Assembly: GCA_900542185.1 (NCBI GenBank)
Contig: UQMZ01000050.1
Coordinates: 1 to 25,197 of the forward strand
From: an uncultured Bacteroidales bacterium
GTDB taxonomy: Bacteria; Bacteroidota; Bacteroidia; Bacteroidales; Muribaculaceae
Reading direction: 5' to 3'
Length of the DNA: 25,197 bases
Positions 7,100 through 13,195 of the stretch are shown in pieces. How positions within the stretch are numbered: the stretch's first letter is position 1; each line of letters begins with the position of its first letter. The notes under the pieces are model-generated. The model searched no databases, was not told the origin of the DNA, and saw only the letters and a list, made by a program, of their open reading frames with translations. The position numbers and the translations under genes were made by a program.

Positions 7100-7507
7100 A
7101 TGATCGTATTTAGATATTTGGCGTTCGCCCTACTGATCGCCCTTGTGGTTTATCAGAGTTTCGTTATCAGACGGCTCACAAGACGGTTGAAGGAAACGAA
7201 CAGTGACCTTGACAGAGCGGATGAGGAACTTGACCGACAGATCAAAACCCTACGTGCGAAATTAGACTCGCAGGACGAGATAATAAGCGATTGCATCGGT
7301 CGTGCGTTACGAATTGTAGCCGCACAGTCGAATCCTGCTGAAATCAGGGAGTGCGACGAATTTTCGCGATTCGAGGTCATACGCCAGCACGATGATGTCT
7401 ATATTGTCTGCAAAATCATTGAATACGACCCCTCCGACCCTGACGATCGCGAGTACAAGCGCATCCACGCCGAGGAAGTGGCCGAGATACTGAATGAGAA
7501 GCCATGA
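7100..7507 (+). CDS. membrane-anchored coiled-coil protein
   Basis: This 135-residue protein has one N-terminal membrane segment (about residues 4-24), a basic patch RRLTRRLK just after it, and a charged coiled coil (about 31-66). A small globular C-terminus follows with FEVIRQHDDVYIVCKIIEY. The topology suggests an N-in anchor with the remainder in the cytoplasm, although an inner-membrane spanin-like arrangement cannot be excluded. It sits between unknown genes and the split methyltransferase, overlapping the latter by 4 nt. No lysis gene cassette is visible nearby, so the lysis role is weakly supported. Confidence 0.7.
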   Translation: MIVFRYLAFALLIALVVYQSFVIRRLTRRLKETNSDLDRADEELDRQIKTLRAKLDSQDEIISDCIGRALRIVAAQSNPAEIRECDEFSRFEVIRQHDDVYIVCKIIEYDPSDPDDREYKRIHAEEVAEILNEKP

Positions 7508-8250
7508 CTAAGATTAGATTAGTCACTTTATTCTCCGGTTACGACAGTCAGGCTTTGGCAATGGAGCTGTTGAAGCGTGATTTTGCCGGGTTTGACTACG
7601 ATCTTGTAGCATGGTGCGAGATTGAAGATGCCGCAATTAAAGCTCATAATGCCTTATTCCCGCAATGGAGCGACCGCAATCTATTAGACATCTGCAAAGT
7701 TAATCCGAACGATGTTCCCGACTGCGATTGCCTGACGTATTCATTCCCTTGCCAGGATATTTCCAATGCCGGGAAACAGAAAGGCTTTGAGCAAGGTTCC
7801 GGCTCGCGCAGTTCTCTCTTATGGGAGTGCGAGAAGATAATCAAGGCGAAGCGACCGAAATATCTTCTAATGGAGAACGTCAAAGCCCTTGTGCAACGCA
7901 AGTTCATGCCGGAGTTCCAAAGGTGGATTGATACGCTAAAAGAACTTGGCTACGACAATTATTGGGAAGTTCTCAACGCAAAGGATTACGGTTGCGCACA
8001 AAACAGAGAGCGTGTGTTTATGGTGTCTATCCTCGGCGAACATCAACCTTACAACTTCCCCGCTCCGTTCCCTCTCACCAAATGCGTAGAGGACTATATG
8101 GAATCGGTGGAAGAAATCAACGAGGAGTATTTCATAAGTCAAGACCGCGTGACGGACAAAGTTTTGTCAGACATTCTCGACCAGCCCAACGTCCGCGCAG
8201 AAATGGAGAACCTTTACCATGAAGAATGGAGCAAGACAAATTCCCTTTAA
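7504..8250 (+). CDS. C5-cytosine DNA methyltransferase, N-terminal piece (motifs I-VIII)
   Basis: This is the catalytic part of a DNA (cytosine-5) methyltransferase. Motif I is LVTLFSGYDSQ (6-16), the motif II region ends in WCEIEDAA (37-44), and motif IV SFPCQDIS (80-87) carries the nucleophile C83. Motif VI is LLMENVKAL (121-129) and motif VIII is YGCAQNRERVFMVSI (162-176). The chain stops at 248 residues, just where the target-recognition region should begin; motifs IX and X are absent and lie in the piece ending at 10210. Its last 32 nt overlap the first mini-ORF. Precedents for two-subunit C5 methyltransferases exist (M.AquI, M.EcoHK31I). It may be a functional subunit or a broken gene. 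Confidence 0.9.
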   Translation: MTKIRLVTLFSGYDSQALAMELLKRDFAGFDYDLVAWCEIEDAAIKAHNALFPQWSDRNLLDICKVNPNDVPDCDCLTYSFPCQDISNAGKQKGFEQGSGSRSSLLWECEKIIKAKRPKYLLMENVKALVQRKFMPEFQRWIDTLKELGYDNYWEVLNAKDYGCAQNRERVFMVSILGEHQPYNFPAPFPLTKCVEDYMESVEEINEEYFISQDRVTDKVLSDILDQPNVRAEMENLYHEEWSKTNSL

Positions 8251-8377
8251 CCAGCAAGGCGGACTTACAATCACCATCACCTGCAATCTCGGCAAGCAAG
8301 GCGTGTGCAATATCCTGCCGCCAAGGACTTGCAGGCATAAAACCGCTTTCTTGGTGATATGCGACAAATCCCGATAA
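8219..8377 (+). CDS. target-recognition-like mini-ORF 1
   Basis: This 52-residue ORF starts at an ATG preceded by GGAGAA about 9 nt upstream, a good Shine-Dalgarno site for this window, inside the 3' end of the methyltransferase piece. It encodes QQGGLTITITCNLGKQGV followed by a strand HKTAFLVI and a short basic tail. This resembles one target-recognition module of a multispecific C5 methyltransferase: a Gly-rich loop, a Thr-Ile pair, then a closing beta strand. It overlaps mini-ORF 2 by 19 nt. It could also be decayed coding sequence. Confidence 0.55.
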   Translation: MKNGARQIPFNQQGGLTITITCNLGKQGVCNILPPRTCRHKTAFLVICDKSR

Positions 8378-8517
8378 ACCTAATCCACGGCCTCTGCCCC
8401 ACACTGATGAGCCGGGCGTTTGAGAAAGCCCGCGTGGAATACTTCTTAGGACAGGGCAAGGTCTGGCATTATCCGGCAATACTCGTAATCAATGATAAAC
8501 AAAAGCAAGCACGTTGA
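8359..8517 (+). CDS. target-recognition-like mini-ORF 2
   Basis: This 52-residue ORF, ATG at 8359, has GGTG just upstream. The pattern is QIPINLIHGLCPTLMSRAF, with Pro-Thr-Leu at residues 14-16, then YFLGQGK and a closing strand YPAILVINDK before a short basic tail. The PTL triplet and closing strand are what I expect of a recognition module. The last 26 nt overlap mini-ORF 3, whose start sits in the sequence GTAATCAATGATA; the same string recurs at the start of mini-ORF 5. Confidence 0.55.
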   Translation: MRQIPINLIHGLCPTLMSRAFEKARVEYFLGQGKVWHYPAILVINDKQKQAR

Positions 8518-8713
8518 AGCTGTAATCCGCAAGCATTGGCGCGAATTAATTCGGGGTGATGTGATGTGGATTGACGGCTACAATAATGCGATTCACAAAG
8601 ATAGTGTGACCGCCGTGGCCGCGAGAACATATTTCACTAATCAATATTTCTTCAATGACCCACGCAAAGCAAATCGCAATCAATCTATGTCAGGGCGTAA
8701 GCTGCACGATTAG
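8492..8713 (+). CDS. target-recognition-like mini-ORF 3
   Basis: This 73-residue ORF begins with a basic helix (HVEAVIRKHWRELIRG) followed by DVMWIDGYNNAIHKD, SVTAVAARTYF and FTNQYFF. It is a less clear match to the module pattern, but the DGYNN...VTAV...R order fits. The C-terminal 20 residues are low complexity and overlap mini-ORF 4 by 59 nt, so the natural end of the domain is probably near FFNDP. Confidence 0.45.
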   Translation: MINKSKHVEAVIRKHWRELIRGDVMWIDGYNNAIHKDSVTAVAARTYFTNQYFFNDPRKANRNQSMSGRKLHD

Positions 8714-8792
8714 GCACAACCCCGGCGTAATGAGTCCGAGTAATATAATCGCCCCCCCGAAAGGGCGAGATTCGCTCAGACGGCTTTTATAG
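8655..8792 (+). CDS. target-recognition-like mini-ORF 4, out of frame after C7
   Basis: The frame starts at ATG 8655 and reads QIAINLCQGVSCTIRHNPG, a strong match to the module pattern (Asn-Leu, Gln-Gly, Cys-Thr-Ile). After a run of seven C it continues as a poor 10-residue tail and stops at 8790-8792. In the frame reached with one more C, the sequence continues to TAFIVINDR and stops at 8807-8809. That ending closely matches the ILVINDK ending of mini-ORF 2 and would overlap the next start by 11 nt. The C7 tract therefore looks like a switch or a lesion. Confidence 0.5.
   Translation: MTHAKQIAINLCQGVSCTIRHNPGVMSPSNIIAPPKGRDSLRRLL
8752..8758 (+). repeat. C7 homopolymer in mini-ORF 4
   Basis: Seven consecutive C bases follow the codon ATC and a G. 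A run of eight (or five) would join the upstream module frame to the frame that encodes the expected closing strand. It could be a contingency tract or an assembly error. Confidence 0.6.
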
Positions 8793-8798
8793 TAATCA

Positions 8799-9104
8799 AT
8801 GATAGATAAGGTAGTACAAATAGCCAACCTCGTTCAAGGTGGTAGATTTGATAATCCGCAACGCGGACGTCTCTACTCCGCCAAAGGGAATCTCGCCCTG
8901 CATCGACAATATGGGGGGCGGGAACAGAGAACCGAAGTTTCTATGGATAATGCCAAAGTGAAAATCCGCTACGCACTCGGACGAACAAACCACGGCCCCG
9001 ACGGCAGATATGGAACAAGCAAATTTCACGTCAATCCCTATTTCAGTTGCGTGACAGCGATACAGATGTCAAACCGAAGACAATGGATAGTTGAGATAAA
9101 ATGA
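8799..9104 (+). CDS. fused or frameshifted target-recognition mini-ORFs 5 and 6
   Basis: The 101-residue frame begins VVQIANLVQGGRFDNPQRGR then LYSAKG, the clearest module start in the array. After GGG at 8886-8888 the encoded sequence degenerates. In the frame reached by removing one base there, it reads GISPCIDNMGGGNREPK, the canonical continuation, and stops at 8961. The annotated frame instead runs into mini-ORF 6 (from 8943) and ends at 9104. The expected stop at 8961 would overlap mini-ORF 6 by 19 nt, the same overlap as between mini-ORFs 1 and 2. Confidence 0.5.
   Translation: MIDKVVQIANLVQGGRFDNPQRGRLYSAKGNLALHRQYGGREQRTEVSMDNAKVKIRYALGRTNHGPDGRYGTSKFHVNPYFSCVTAIQMSNRRQWIVEIK
8943..9104 (+). 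CDS. target-recognition-like mini-ORF 6
   Basis: An internal ATG would give 53 residues with KIRYALGRTNHGPDGRYG, then SCVTAIQMSNRRQWIVEIK. The Val-Thr-Ala-Ile step and the closing WIVEIK strand fit the module pattern. In the present sequence it lies in the same frame as the mini-ORF 5 start. It ends in AAAATGA, its stop overlapping the start of the gene at 9101 by 4 nt. Confidence 0.45.
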   Translation: MDNAKVKIRYALGRTNHGPDGRYGTSKFHVNPYFSCVTAIQMSNRRQWIVEIK

Positions 9105-9328
9105 AGAACGATTTTTACCAAGAGGCCGAAAGGCAAATCACATCGGGTTATTTCAGTCCGATAGAGGGTTTTGAATATGGCGCAAACTGGATGCGTGACG
9201 AAGCCAAGGCATTGGTGGAAGATATTGCTGAACAACTCAAACGGGCGAAAGAAAGCGAGGATTGGGAAGATGTTGAGGATGTTGTCTCTAATATCATTCC
9301 GCATCTGTTTGACGATTATGGAACCTAA
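9101..9328 (+). CDS. hypothetical acidic protein inside the methyltransferase array
   Basis: This 75-residue acidic, helical protein does not match the recognition-module pattern. It reads SPIEGFEYGANWMRDEAKAL (about residues 18-37), then a Glu/Asp-rich helix EDWEDVEDVV and IIPHLFDDYG. The GFEYGANWMRDEA segment is common in small hypothetical proteins of Bacteroidales phages as I know them. It overlaps its neighbours by 4 and 11 nt, so it has been captured in the chain without breaking coupling. The function is unknown. Confidence 0.65.
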   Translation: MKNDFYQEAERQITSGYFSPIEGFEYGANWMRDEAKALVEDIAEQLKRAKESEDWEDVEDVVSNIIPHLFDDYGT

Positions 9329-9476
9329 GCCGATAAAACTTACCAACCTAATCCAAGGCGGCAAATATTACGACCTGCGCCACGCAATCTATTGGCCGAA
9401 AGGCTGCGCTCCCGCGTTGACTGCGGCAATGGGCATGGGTGGAGGTTTTGTGCCGCTTTTAGTTGTAATAAAATGA
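9318..9476 (+). CDS. target-recognition-like mini-ORF 8, intact
   Basis: This 52-residue ORF is the best-formed module: PIKLTNLIQGGKYYDLRHA, IYWPKGCAPALTAAM, GMGGGFVPLLVVIK. The Asn-Leu-Ile-Gln-Gly-Gly start is almost identical to that of mini-ORF 5, although the DNA differs, arguing for divergence under selection. Ala-Leu-Thr and the Gly-rich turn precede the closing strand. It overlaps the acidic gene by 11 nt. Its TGA overlaps the ATG of the next ORF in AAATGA. It is numbered 8 because the gene at 9101 occupies place 7. Confidence 0.6.
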   Translation: MEPKPIKLTNLIQGGKYYDLRHAIYWPKGCAPALTAAMGMGGGFVPLLVVIK

Positions 9477-10210
9477 AATTCATCTACAAGATTCCGCACG
9501 GATATTTCAATGGGGGGGGGCACATACTTCAAATACACCCCGACTGTCAACGCATCCGCGTGGGCCGACAACAATCTGCTGATATGCATAGAGCCGAAGC
9601 AAAAGACTACACACAGCCTTACAGCACGCCCTATTATGACGAGCTGAAGAAACACGGCATACGTATGCCTTGCTTCCTGACGCACATCCGTACCGATGAG
9701 TGCCGGAGAATCAAGCCTACGGACGCAAGGATGTTCCGTATGATGTTCACCCCCCCCAGGATTGACGGGTGCTGTGGAACCTTAGATACACGCCCCATAA
9801 GTAATCTGATAATGACTAAAACCGATACGAATATGGAATTGACCTACCACCCACACCCGACCAAAGAGCAGCTGCTGGAATACTTCTCACAGAGGATTCG
9901 GGTAAGAAAAATGACACCAAAGGAAGCCCTTAGACTGATGGATGTGAGCGACGAGGATATTGAAAAGATACAAGCCTATCCTTTTAAGTCCTTTGCCGAG
10001 CGCCAAGATGCGCTGAAAGACGCAGGAAAGAAAAATCGTACTAAAATAAAACGTGACAGTATATGCAAGACGGCACAGTACAAACTTGCAGGGAACAGCA
10101 TTGTGGTCTCCTGTCTTTATCATATTTTCCGCACGATGTTCATTCCAGGCCAGCCGGAAAACGAGAAACAGATGCAGGTTAGACAAATGACAATATTCGA
10201 CTACCTATGA
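9473..10210 (+). CDS. C5-cytosine DNA methyltransferase, C-terminal piece (motifs IX-X) with module-like N-terminus
   Basis: The 245-residue frame ends with the C-terminal core of a C5 methyltransferase: motif IX VRKMTPKEALRLMDV and motif X QYKLAGNSIVVSC, then the tail QMTIFDYL. Together with the piece at 7504 this completes the ten-motif set. The N-terminal part begins MKFIYKIPHGYFNGG and then meets a G9 run. In the frame reached by losing one G it reads TYFKYTPTVNASAWADNNLL, a proper module that stops at 9645-9647. Internal ATGs at 9584 and 9812 could start module 10 (with CCGTLDTRPISNLIM) or the motif IX-X core alone; stops in both other frames lie just upstream of 9812. Confidence 0.75.
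   Translation: MKFIYKIPHGYFNGGGHILQIHPDCQRIRVGRQQSADMHRAEAKDYTQPYSTPYYDELKKHGIRMPCFLTHIRTDECRRIKPTDARMFRMMFTPPRIDGCCGTLDTRPISNLIMTKTDTNMELTYHPHPTKEQLLEYFSQRIRVRKMTPKEALRLMDVSDEDIEKIQAYPFKSFAERQDALKDAGKKNRTKIKRDSICKTAQYKLAGNSIVVSCLYHIFRTMFIPGQPENEKQMQVRQMTIFDYL
9512..9520 (+). repeat. G9 homopolymer at the start of the C-terminal methyltransferase frame
   Basis: Nine G bases follow the codon for Asn. With nine G the first 15 residues fuse into the frame that reaches motifs IX and X. With eight G the same start yields a complete module ending at 9647, and the C-terminal core would need its own start. This is the longest homopolymer I noticed in the window. Confidence 0.75.
9750..9757 (+). repeat. 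C8 homopolymer in module 10
   Basis: Eight C bases code for part of FTPPR in the frame leading to motifs IX-X. A change by one base would separate module 10 from the catalytic C-terminal core, leaving re-initiation at 9812 as the only route to motif IX. Confidence 0.6.
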
Positions 10211-10581
10211 ACGAACCGATACTTTCGCCGCCGTCAAAGCCTTACGAAGTCTATCCCGGCGTGACTTTGGCCGACTTCGCCAACGACTTCCTCAACAAAA
10301 ATCCTATAACATTGCAGGCATTCTGCATGAAGGAACATATAGACCCAAGCCAACTGACACGGCTTGTGGGGGAGGTCCTTGTTGATTGGGAAATGACCCG
10401 CGAACCCCATAGTGACTACAACGACGCGGCGCGCCACATGATAAACCATCTAAGAAAAAAGATACGTGATGAGCAACGAAATAACAGTACGCGGCAGAGG
10501 GGTCGCACTTCCGGCGCGGACACAGACCCTGCTTCAAGAATGGCGCGAATCGCCGAAGAAATCATACGACAGACTTCCTGA
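10207..10581 (+). CDS. hypothetical protein
   Basis: This 124-residue protein starts with ATGA overlapping the methyltransferase stop. An N-terminal extended part (VYPGVTLADFANDFL) is followed by helices, HIDPSQLTRLVGEVLVDWE and DAARHMINHLRKKI. The layout (an acidic helix, a W, then NHLRKK) recalls small domains often found near phage replication genes in Bacteroidetes, but I cannot name the family with confidence. The last 113 nt overlap the next gene, and the C-terminal 45 residues are Arg- and Ser-rich. Confidence 0.55.
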   Translation: MNEPILSPPSKPYEVYPGVTLADFANDFLNKNPITLQAFCMKEHIDPSQLTRLVGEVLVDWEMTREPHSDYNDAARHMINHLRKKIRDEQRNNSTRQRGRTSGADTDPASRMARIAEEIIRQTS

Positions 10582-11137
10582 CACGATAAGCCACAAAGAG
10601 ATTTTCGATTCCGATTCCCCGACGCTCGGACAGATTAAAAACAATCTCGGCGAAGGGCAGGCCCTTATGGTAATCTCTATCGCCATCGAAAAAGTAAACG
10701 CCATGTTCCGGCAAGACCGGAGAATCCCGCCGGAGGATGTTGTCGTTATCGCCCGCGAGATTCTGAGACATTACTGGTATCTTAAGCCCGAGGATATAAA
10801 GAAATGCCTTGAGGGGCGCAGATCTAAGTCATTCGTATTGGAGGGGGATTCGTTTCTGTCTATGCTCGCCGATTACGACTTGCAACGCGACAGGGCCTGC
10901 GAGGATGTCGCGGTGAATGGGAACAGCAGTGGCTCGGATGCCGGCGCAATCGCGTTCGAGACCTACATGGCCATGCTGGAGTCACGCGCCAACGACGGCG
11001 ACGAGGACGCGCAACGGTCACTCAATGAGTTCCGAAAGCGCGCGGCCGTAAAAAGCGATGCGCAGACACGCAAAGAGAAACTTGACTACACCAAATTCAG
11101 ACTTAACTACCTAAAAGATAAAGGAGTGATAAAATGA
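10469..11137 (+). CDS. hypothetical phage protein, possibly DUF6633-like
   Basis: This 222-residue protein starts at an ATG at 10469; a GTG directly upstream is less likely. The central part reads ALMVISIAIEKVNAMF (about residues 66-81), VVVIAREILRHYWYLKPEDI (about 90-110) and FLSMLADYDLQRDRACED. The helix with YLKPEDI followed by a small basic loop resembles the Bacteroidetes phage family I recall as DUF6633; the match is from memory and uncertain. The C-terminal 80 residues are charged and helical (KSDAQTRKEKLDYTKFRLNYL). A role as a small replication accessory factor is speculation. Confidence 0.55.
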   Translation: MSNEITVRGRGVALPARTQTLLQEWRESPKKSYDRLPDTISHKEIFDSDSPTLGQIKNNLGEGQALMVISIAIEKVNAMFRQDRRIPPEDVVVIAREILRHYWYLKPEDIKKCLEGRRSKSFVLEGDSFLSMLADYDLQRDRACEDVAVNGNSSGSDAGAIAFETYMAMLESRANDGDEDAQRSLNEFRKRAAVKSDAQTRKEKLDYTKFRLNYLKDKGVIK

Positions 11138-11277
11138 TAACCACACTGCTTATACTAACGTGCGTTCTGGCCGGAACATGCGTCGTGCTTTGGCTCGGCA
11201 ACCACAATCTGATCAAGGCCAACCGCAATATGGAACAGACAATAAGAACCCTACGCAGACAGCTACATAGAAATTGA
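11134..11277 (+). CDS. small single-pass membrane protein
   Basis: This is a 47-residue protein with GGAG 7 nt before the ATG and a 4-nt overlap with the previous stop. Residues 2-22 (ITTLLILTCVLAGTCVVLWL) are one membrane segment, followed by a basic amphipathic tail with RTLRRQLHRN. It has no signal peptidase site, so it should stay anchored. The size and layout fit small phage membrane proteins; a holin or superinfection role is possible but unsupported. Confidence 0.65.
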   Translation: MITTLLILTCVLAGTCVVLWLGNHNLIKANRNMEQTIRTLRRQLHRN

Positions 11278-11280
11278 CTT

Positions 11281-11517
11281 ATGGATCTGATGAACGACTG
11301 GCCCGACGGCCTTTTCGGCCTTTATCAATTCAAGATAGACTTCGGCCACAGCTACACAGACGCCGAGATACGCGACATTATAGATACAAGGGGCGGATTG
11401 ATCAGAGGCACCTACGAAGCATGGGACTACCTCGCGGAATGCGCCACAGACCCCGGGCTAAAGAAGCAATGCACGTACTATGCCCTCTCCGCCAAATGGG
11501 CAGAGTATGCTGAATAA
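11281..11517 (+). CDS. hypothetical protein
   Basis: This 78-residue protein, starting 3 nt after the previous gene, is mixed alpha with aromatic residues: WPDGLFGLYQFKIDFG, then SYTDAEIRDIID, and a C-terminal helix pair. I do not recognise it. It contains two Cys and no membrane segment. A 32-nt gap follows before the ASCH-like gene. Confidence 0.65.
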   Translation: MDLMNDWPDGLFGLYQFKIDFGHSYTDAEIRDIIDTRGGLIRGTYEAWDYLAECATDPGLKKQCTYYALSAKWAEYAE

Positions 11518-11549
11518 ATGCGATGCCATAACCCTCAAAAAGAAGAAAG

Positions 11550-11969
11550 ATGAAAATCCTTGATTTAGTCCTCAAAGGCAAGTGGTACGACATGATTGCA
11601 TCCGGAGCCAAGTGCGAGGAATACCGCAAGATAAAGCCGTATTGGATAAAACGCATAATGAAATGCGTAAGATGGTGTAGTAAAGGACTTGTGCAAGCAA
11701 AATGCAAACTCGGATATGCCTATTGCTATGACAATCTTGTGACTGGCAAAAGACGGTGTTATTCCCAACATGACGGTGGCGCCTGTTGTGGAAACCTGTC
11801 TGACTTCACAGCAATTAGTGGCGGTTACACCCACGTCCGCTTCCACCGTGGCTACACGAACACCACCATGCTCTTCAAATGCGAGGGAATAACTATCGGC
11901 AAGGGCAACCCTCAATGGGGCGCACCCGAAGAAGAAGTATTCATCATCAAATTAGGAGAAAGAGTATGA
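11550..11969 (+). CDS. ASCH/PUA-like domain protein
   Basis: This 139-residue protein starts LVLKGKWYDMIASGAKCEEYRKIKPYW. That is the hallmark opening of phage ASCH-like proteins: a beta strand, K-W-Y-D-M-I, S-G-x-K, then E-E-Y-R at 23-26. The end, EEEVFIIKLGER, is the usual closing strand. ASCH domains have a PUA-like fold and are thought to bind RNA or modified nucleotides; that is family knowledge, not shown here. Between them are two Cys-containing loops. The gene is coupled to the next by a 4-nt overlap. Confidence 0.75.
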   Translation: MKILDLVLKGKWYDMIASGAKCEEYRKIKPYWIKRIMKCVRWCSKGLVQAKCKLGYAYCYDNLVTGKRRCYSQHDGGACCGNLSDFTAISGGYTHVRFHRGYTNTTMLFKCEGITIGKGNPQWGAPEEEVFIIKLGERV

Positions 11970-12220
11970 ATGTATGGATTAACTACCGCGATGGCGGATA
12001 TTCGGGCGGTATGATATTGGTTGCCGCTAACTCCGCTGAAGAAGCACATAAGGTGTTCCATGCCGATGAAAACTACAAATGGATGTGGGATGACTTTAGA
12101 TGGTGTAATGGTGGTGTTGAGGATTATTATTACCAACCCGATGGATGGAAACTCATGCCGGTGCTTGAAGCTAACGTGGATAAACCGCAGGTGCTTGCAG
12201 AGGCTGGACGTAGCGAGTAA
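11966..12220 (+). CDS. hypothetical protein
   Basis: This 84-residue protein is preceded by AGGAGAAAGAGT, a real Shine-Dalgarno site, and overlaps the ASCH-like gene by 4 nt. The N-terminus has VWINYRDGGYSGGMILVAANSAEEAHKVF (in two blocks), a beta-hairpin and helix seen in many small phage proteins of unknown role. Tyr- and Trp-rich loops follow. A 77-nt AT-rich gap without clear hairpins comes next. The function is unknown. Confidence 0.7.
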   Translation: MNVWINYRDGGYSGGMILVAANSAEEAHKVFHADENYKWMWDDFRWCNGGVEDYYYQPDGWKLMPVLEANVDKPQVLAEAGRSE

Positions 12221-12297
12221 AAAACTCCAAATCCTGCTTATTTCGACAACGGGAAGCAAGGAGGCAAAATTCAAATAATTAAAAGAGAAAAATAAGA

Positions 12298-12744
12298 ATG
12301 GAAAAGAAAATTAAAATTGAAAAGACCTGTGACCTCGCGACAGCCGAGTGTCAGATATTCGCCCGATATTGGGAGGATGCGGAACTTAACGGTGTAAGGG
12401 ACGATGCACTGCATCCCCAAATGCCGTGCGTAGAGGAAGTAGACCACTTCTATTACGGCAAGAAGCAACTTGCATGGTGCCCGATAATCGACCTTGACAA
12501 TGGACGTATTCTTAACTGGCCGAAAGGCAATACCGCAAAGATGCACTACAAATCGTGCGATGAGAACGTGGTGGTCATAAAAGACCGTGACGGCAATGAG
12601 GTGCAGGACTACACGGGTTATGTGCCGAATTTCCTTGACCCTTATCGCGACGGATATGGGGATTATGTGATTATGGAGGTTGATTCCAACGGATATATCC
12701 GTGACTTCGACAACAATCTTGACGATATATTTGAGGAGGAATGA
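12298..12744 (+). CDS. hypothetical protein
   Basis: This 148-residue protein has a Lys-rich start (MEKKIKIEK) and an A-rich start region rather than a Shine-Dalgarno site. The middle block reads WCPIIDLDNGRILNWPKG, then AKMHYKSCDENVVVIKDRDG, then VPNFLDPYRDGYGDYVIMEVD. This is an all-beta pattern I know from small proteins of gut Bacteroidales phages. The tail is strongly acidic. There is no catalytic signature. It overlaps the following gene by 4 nt. Confidence 0.7.
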   Translation: MEKKIKIEKTCDLATAECQIFARYWEDAELNGVRDDALHPQMPCVEEVDHFYYGKKQLAWCPIIDLDNGRILNWPKGNTAKMHYKSCDENVVVIKDRDGNEVQDYTGYVPNFLDPYRDGYGDYVIMEVDSNGYIRDFDNNLDDIFEEE

Positions 12745-13019
12745 CTATGGACGAGAAAGAAATCACCGCCCTCGCCCGCGAGTATGCGGAAGAAATGAAC
12801 CCGATAGGATTCTACGAAGGAGGGAATATTGCCGAGCGCAATGCCGACTTACGGATAGACAAGGAGAATGCAGAACTGTTTTTTCAATGGCTGACACGCC
12901 GCTATGCGCTTGTGGAGAAAAGCAAGGTGGAACAATTAAAACAATGCTTCGGGTCAGAAGAAGTGTATGAGGTAATAGATATGCTCTTCCCCGACATCGC
13001 AAAGGAGGTGGAGGAATGA
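12741..13019 (+). CDS. hypothetical acidic helical protein
   Basis: This 92-residue protein (90 if the second ATG at 12747 is used) has GAGGAGG upstream of its start, inside the preceding gene. It has a helix EITALAREYAEEM, then ADLRIDKENAELFFQWL and a C-terminal helical pair. No family is recognised. Stop and next start overlap as ATGA. Confidence 0.65.
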   Translation: MTMDEKEITALAREYAEEMNPIGFYEGGNIAERNADLRIDKENAELFFQWLTRRYALVEKSKVEQLKQCFGSEEVYEVIDMLFPDIAKEVEE

Positions 13020-13195
13020 AAACCGAAGAAAAAATTCAAAAGATTATGGCAATGATTTGTGCGTGTGGTATAACTCTTAGAGATTGCAAAGATGAACTAA
13101 GATTTGCACCACCGGAACTAAGCAAGGCAATAGGCTCGCTCCGTGAGGCTGAACAATACCTCATAATAACAAACGCAAAACTGAATGTGAAATGA
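13016..13195 (+). CDS. hypothetical small protein
   Basis: This 59-residue protein is preceded by AAAGGAGGTGGAGGA, the strongest Shine-Dalgarno site in this operon. The sequence is helical (EEKIQKIMAMICACGI), then DCKDELRFAPPELSKAI and LREAEQYLII, with three Cys. It resembles small helix-turn-helix-like proteins in length, but I see no clear recognition helix. It overlaps both neighbours by 4 nt. Confidence 0.6.
   Translation: MKTEEKIQKIMAMICACGITLRDCKDELRFAPPELSKAIGSLREAEQYLIITNAKLNVK

Noticed and set aside
8132..8479. 115-codon minus-strand frame across the start of the recognition array
   Set aside because: It overlaps + strand sequence with clear methyltransferase and module motifs and shows no recognisable protein features.
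9392..9472. Upstream TTG start extending the C-terminal methyltransferase frame
   Set aside because: This part is mini-ORF 8 read in another frame. The ATG at 9473 has the usual stop/start overlap.
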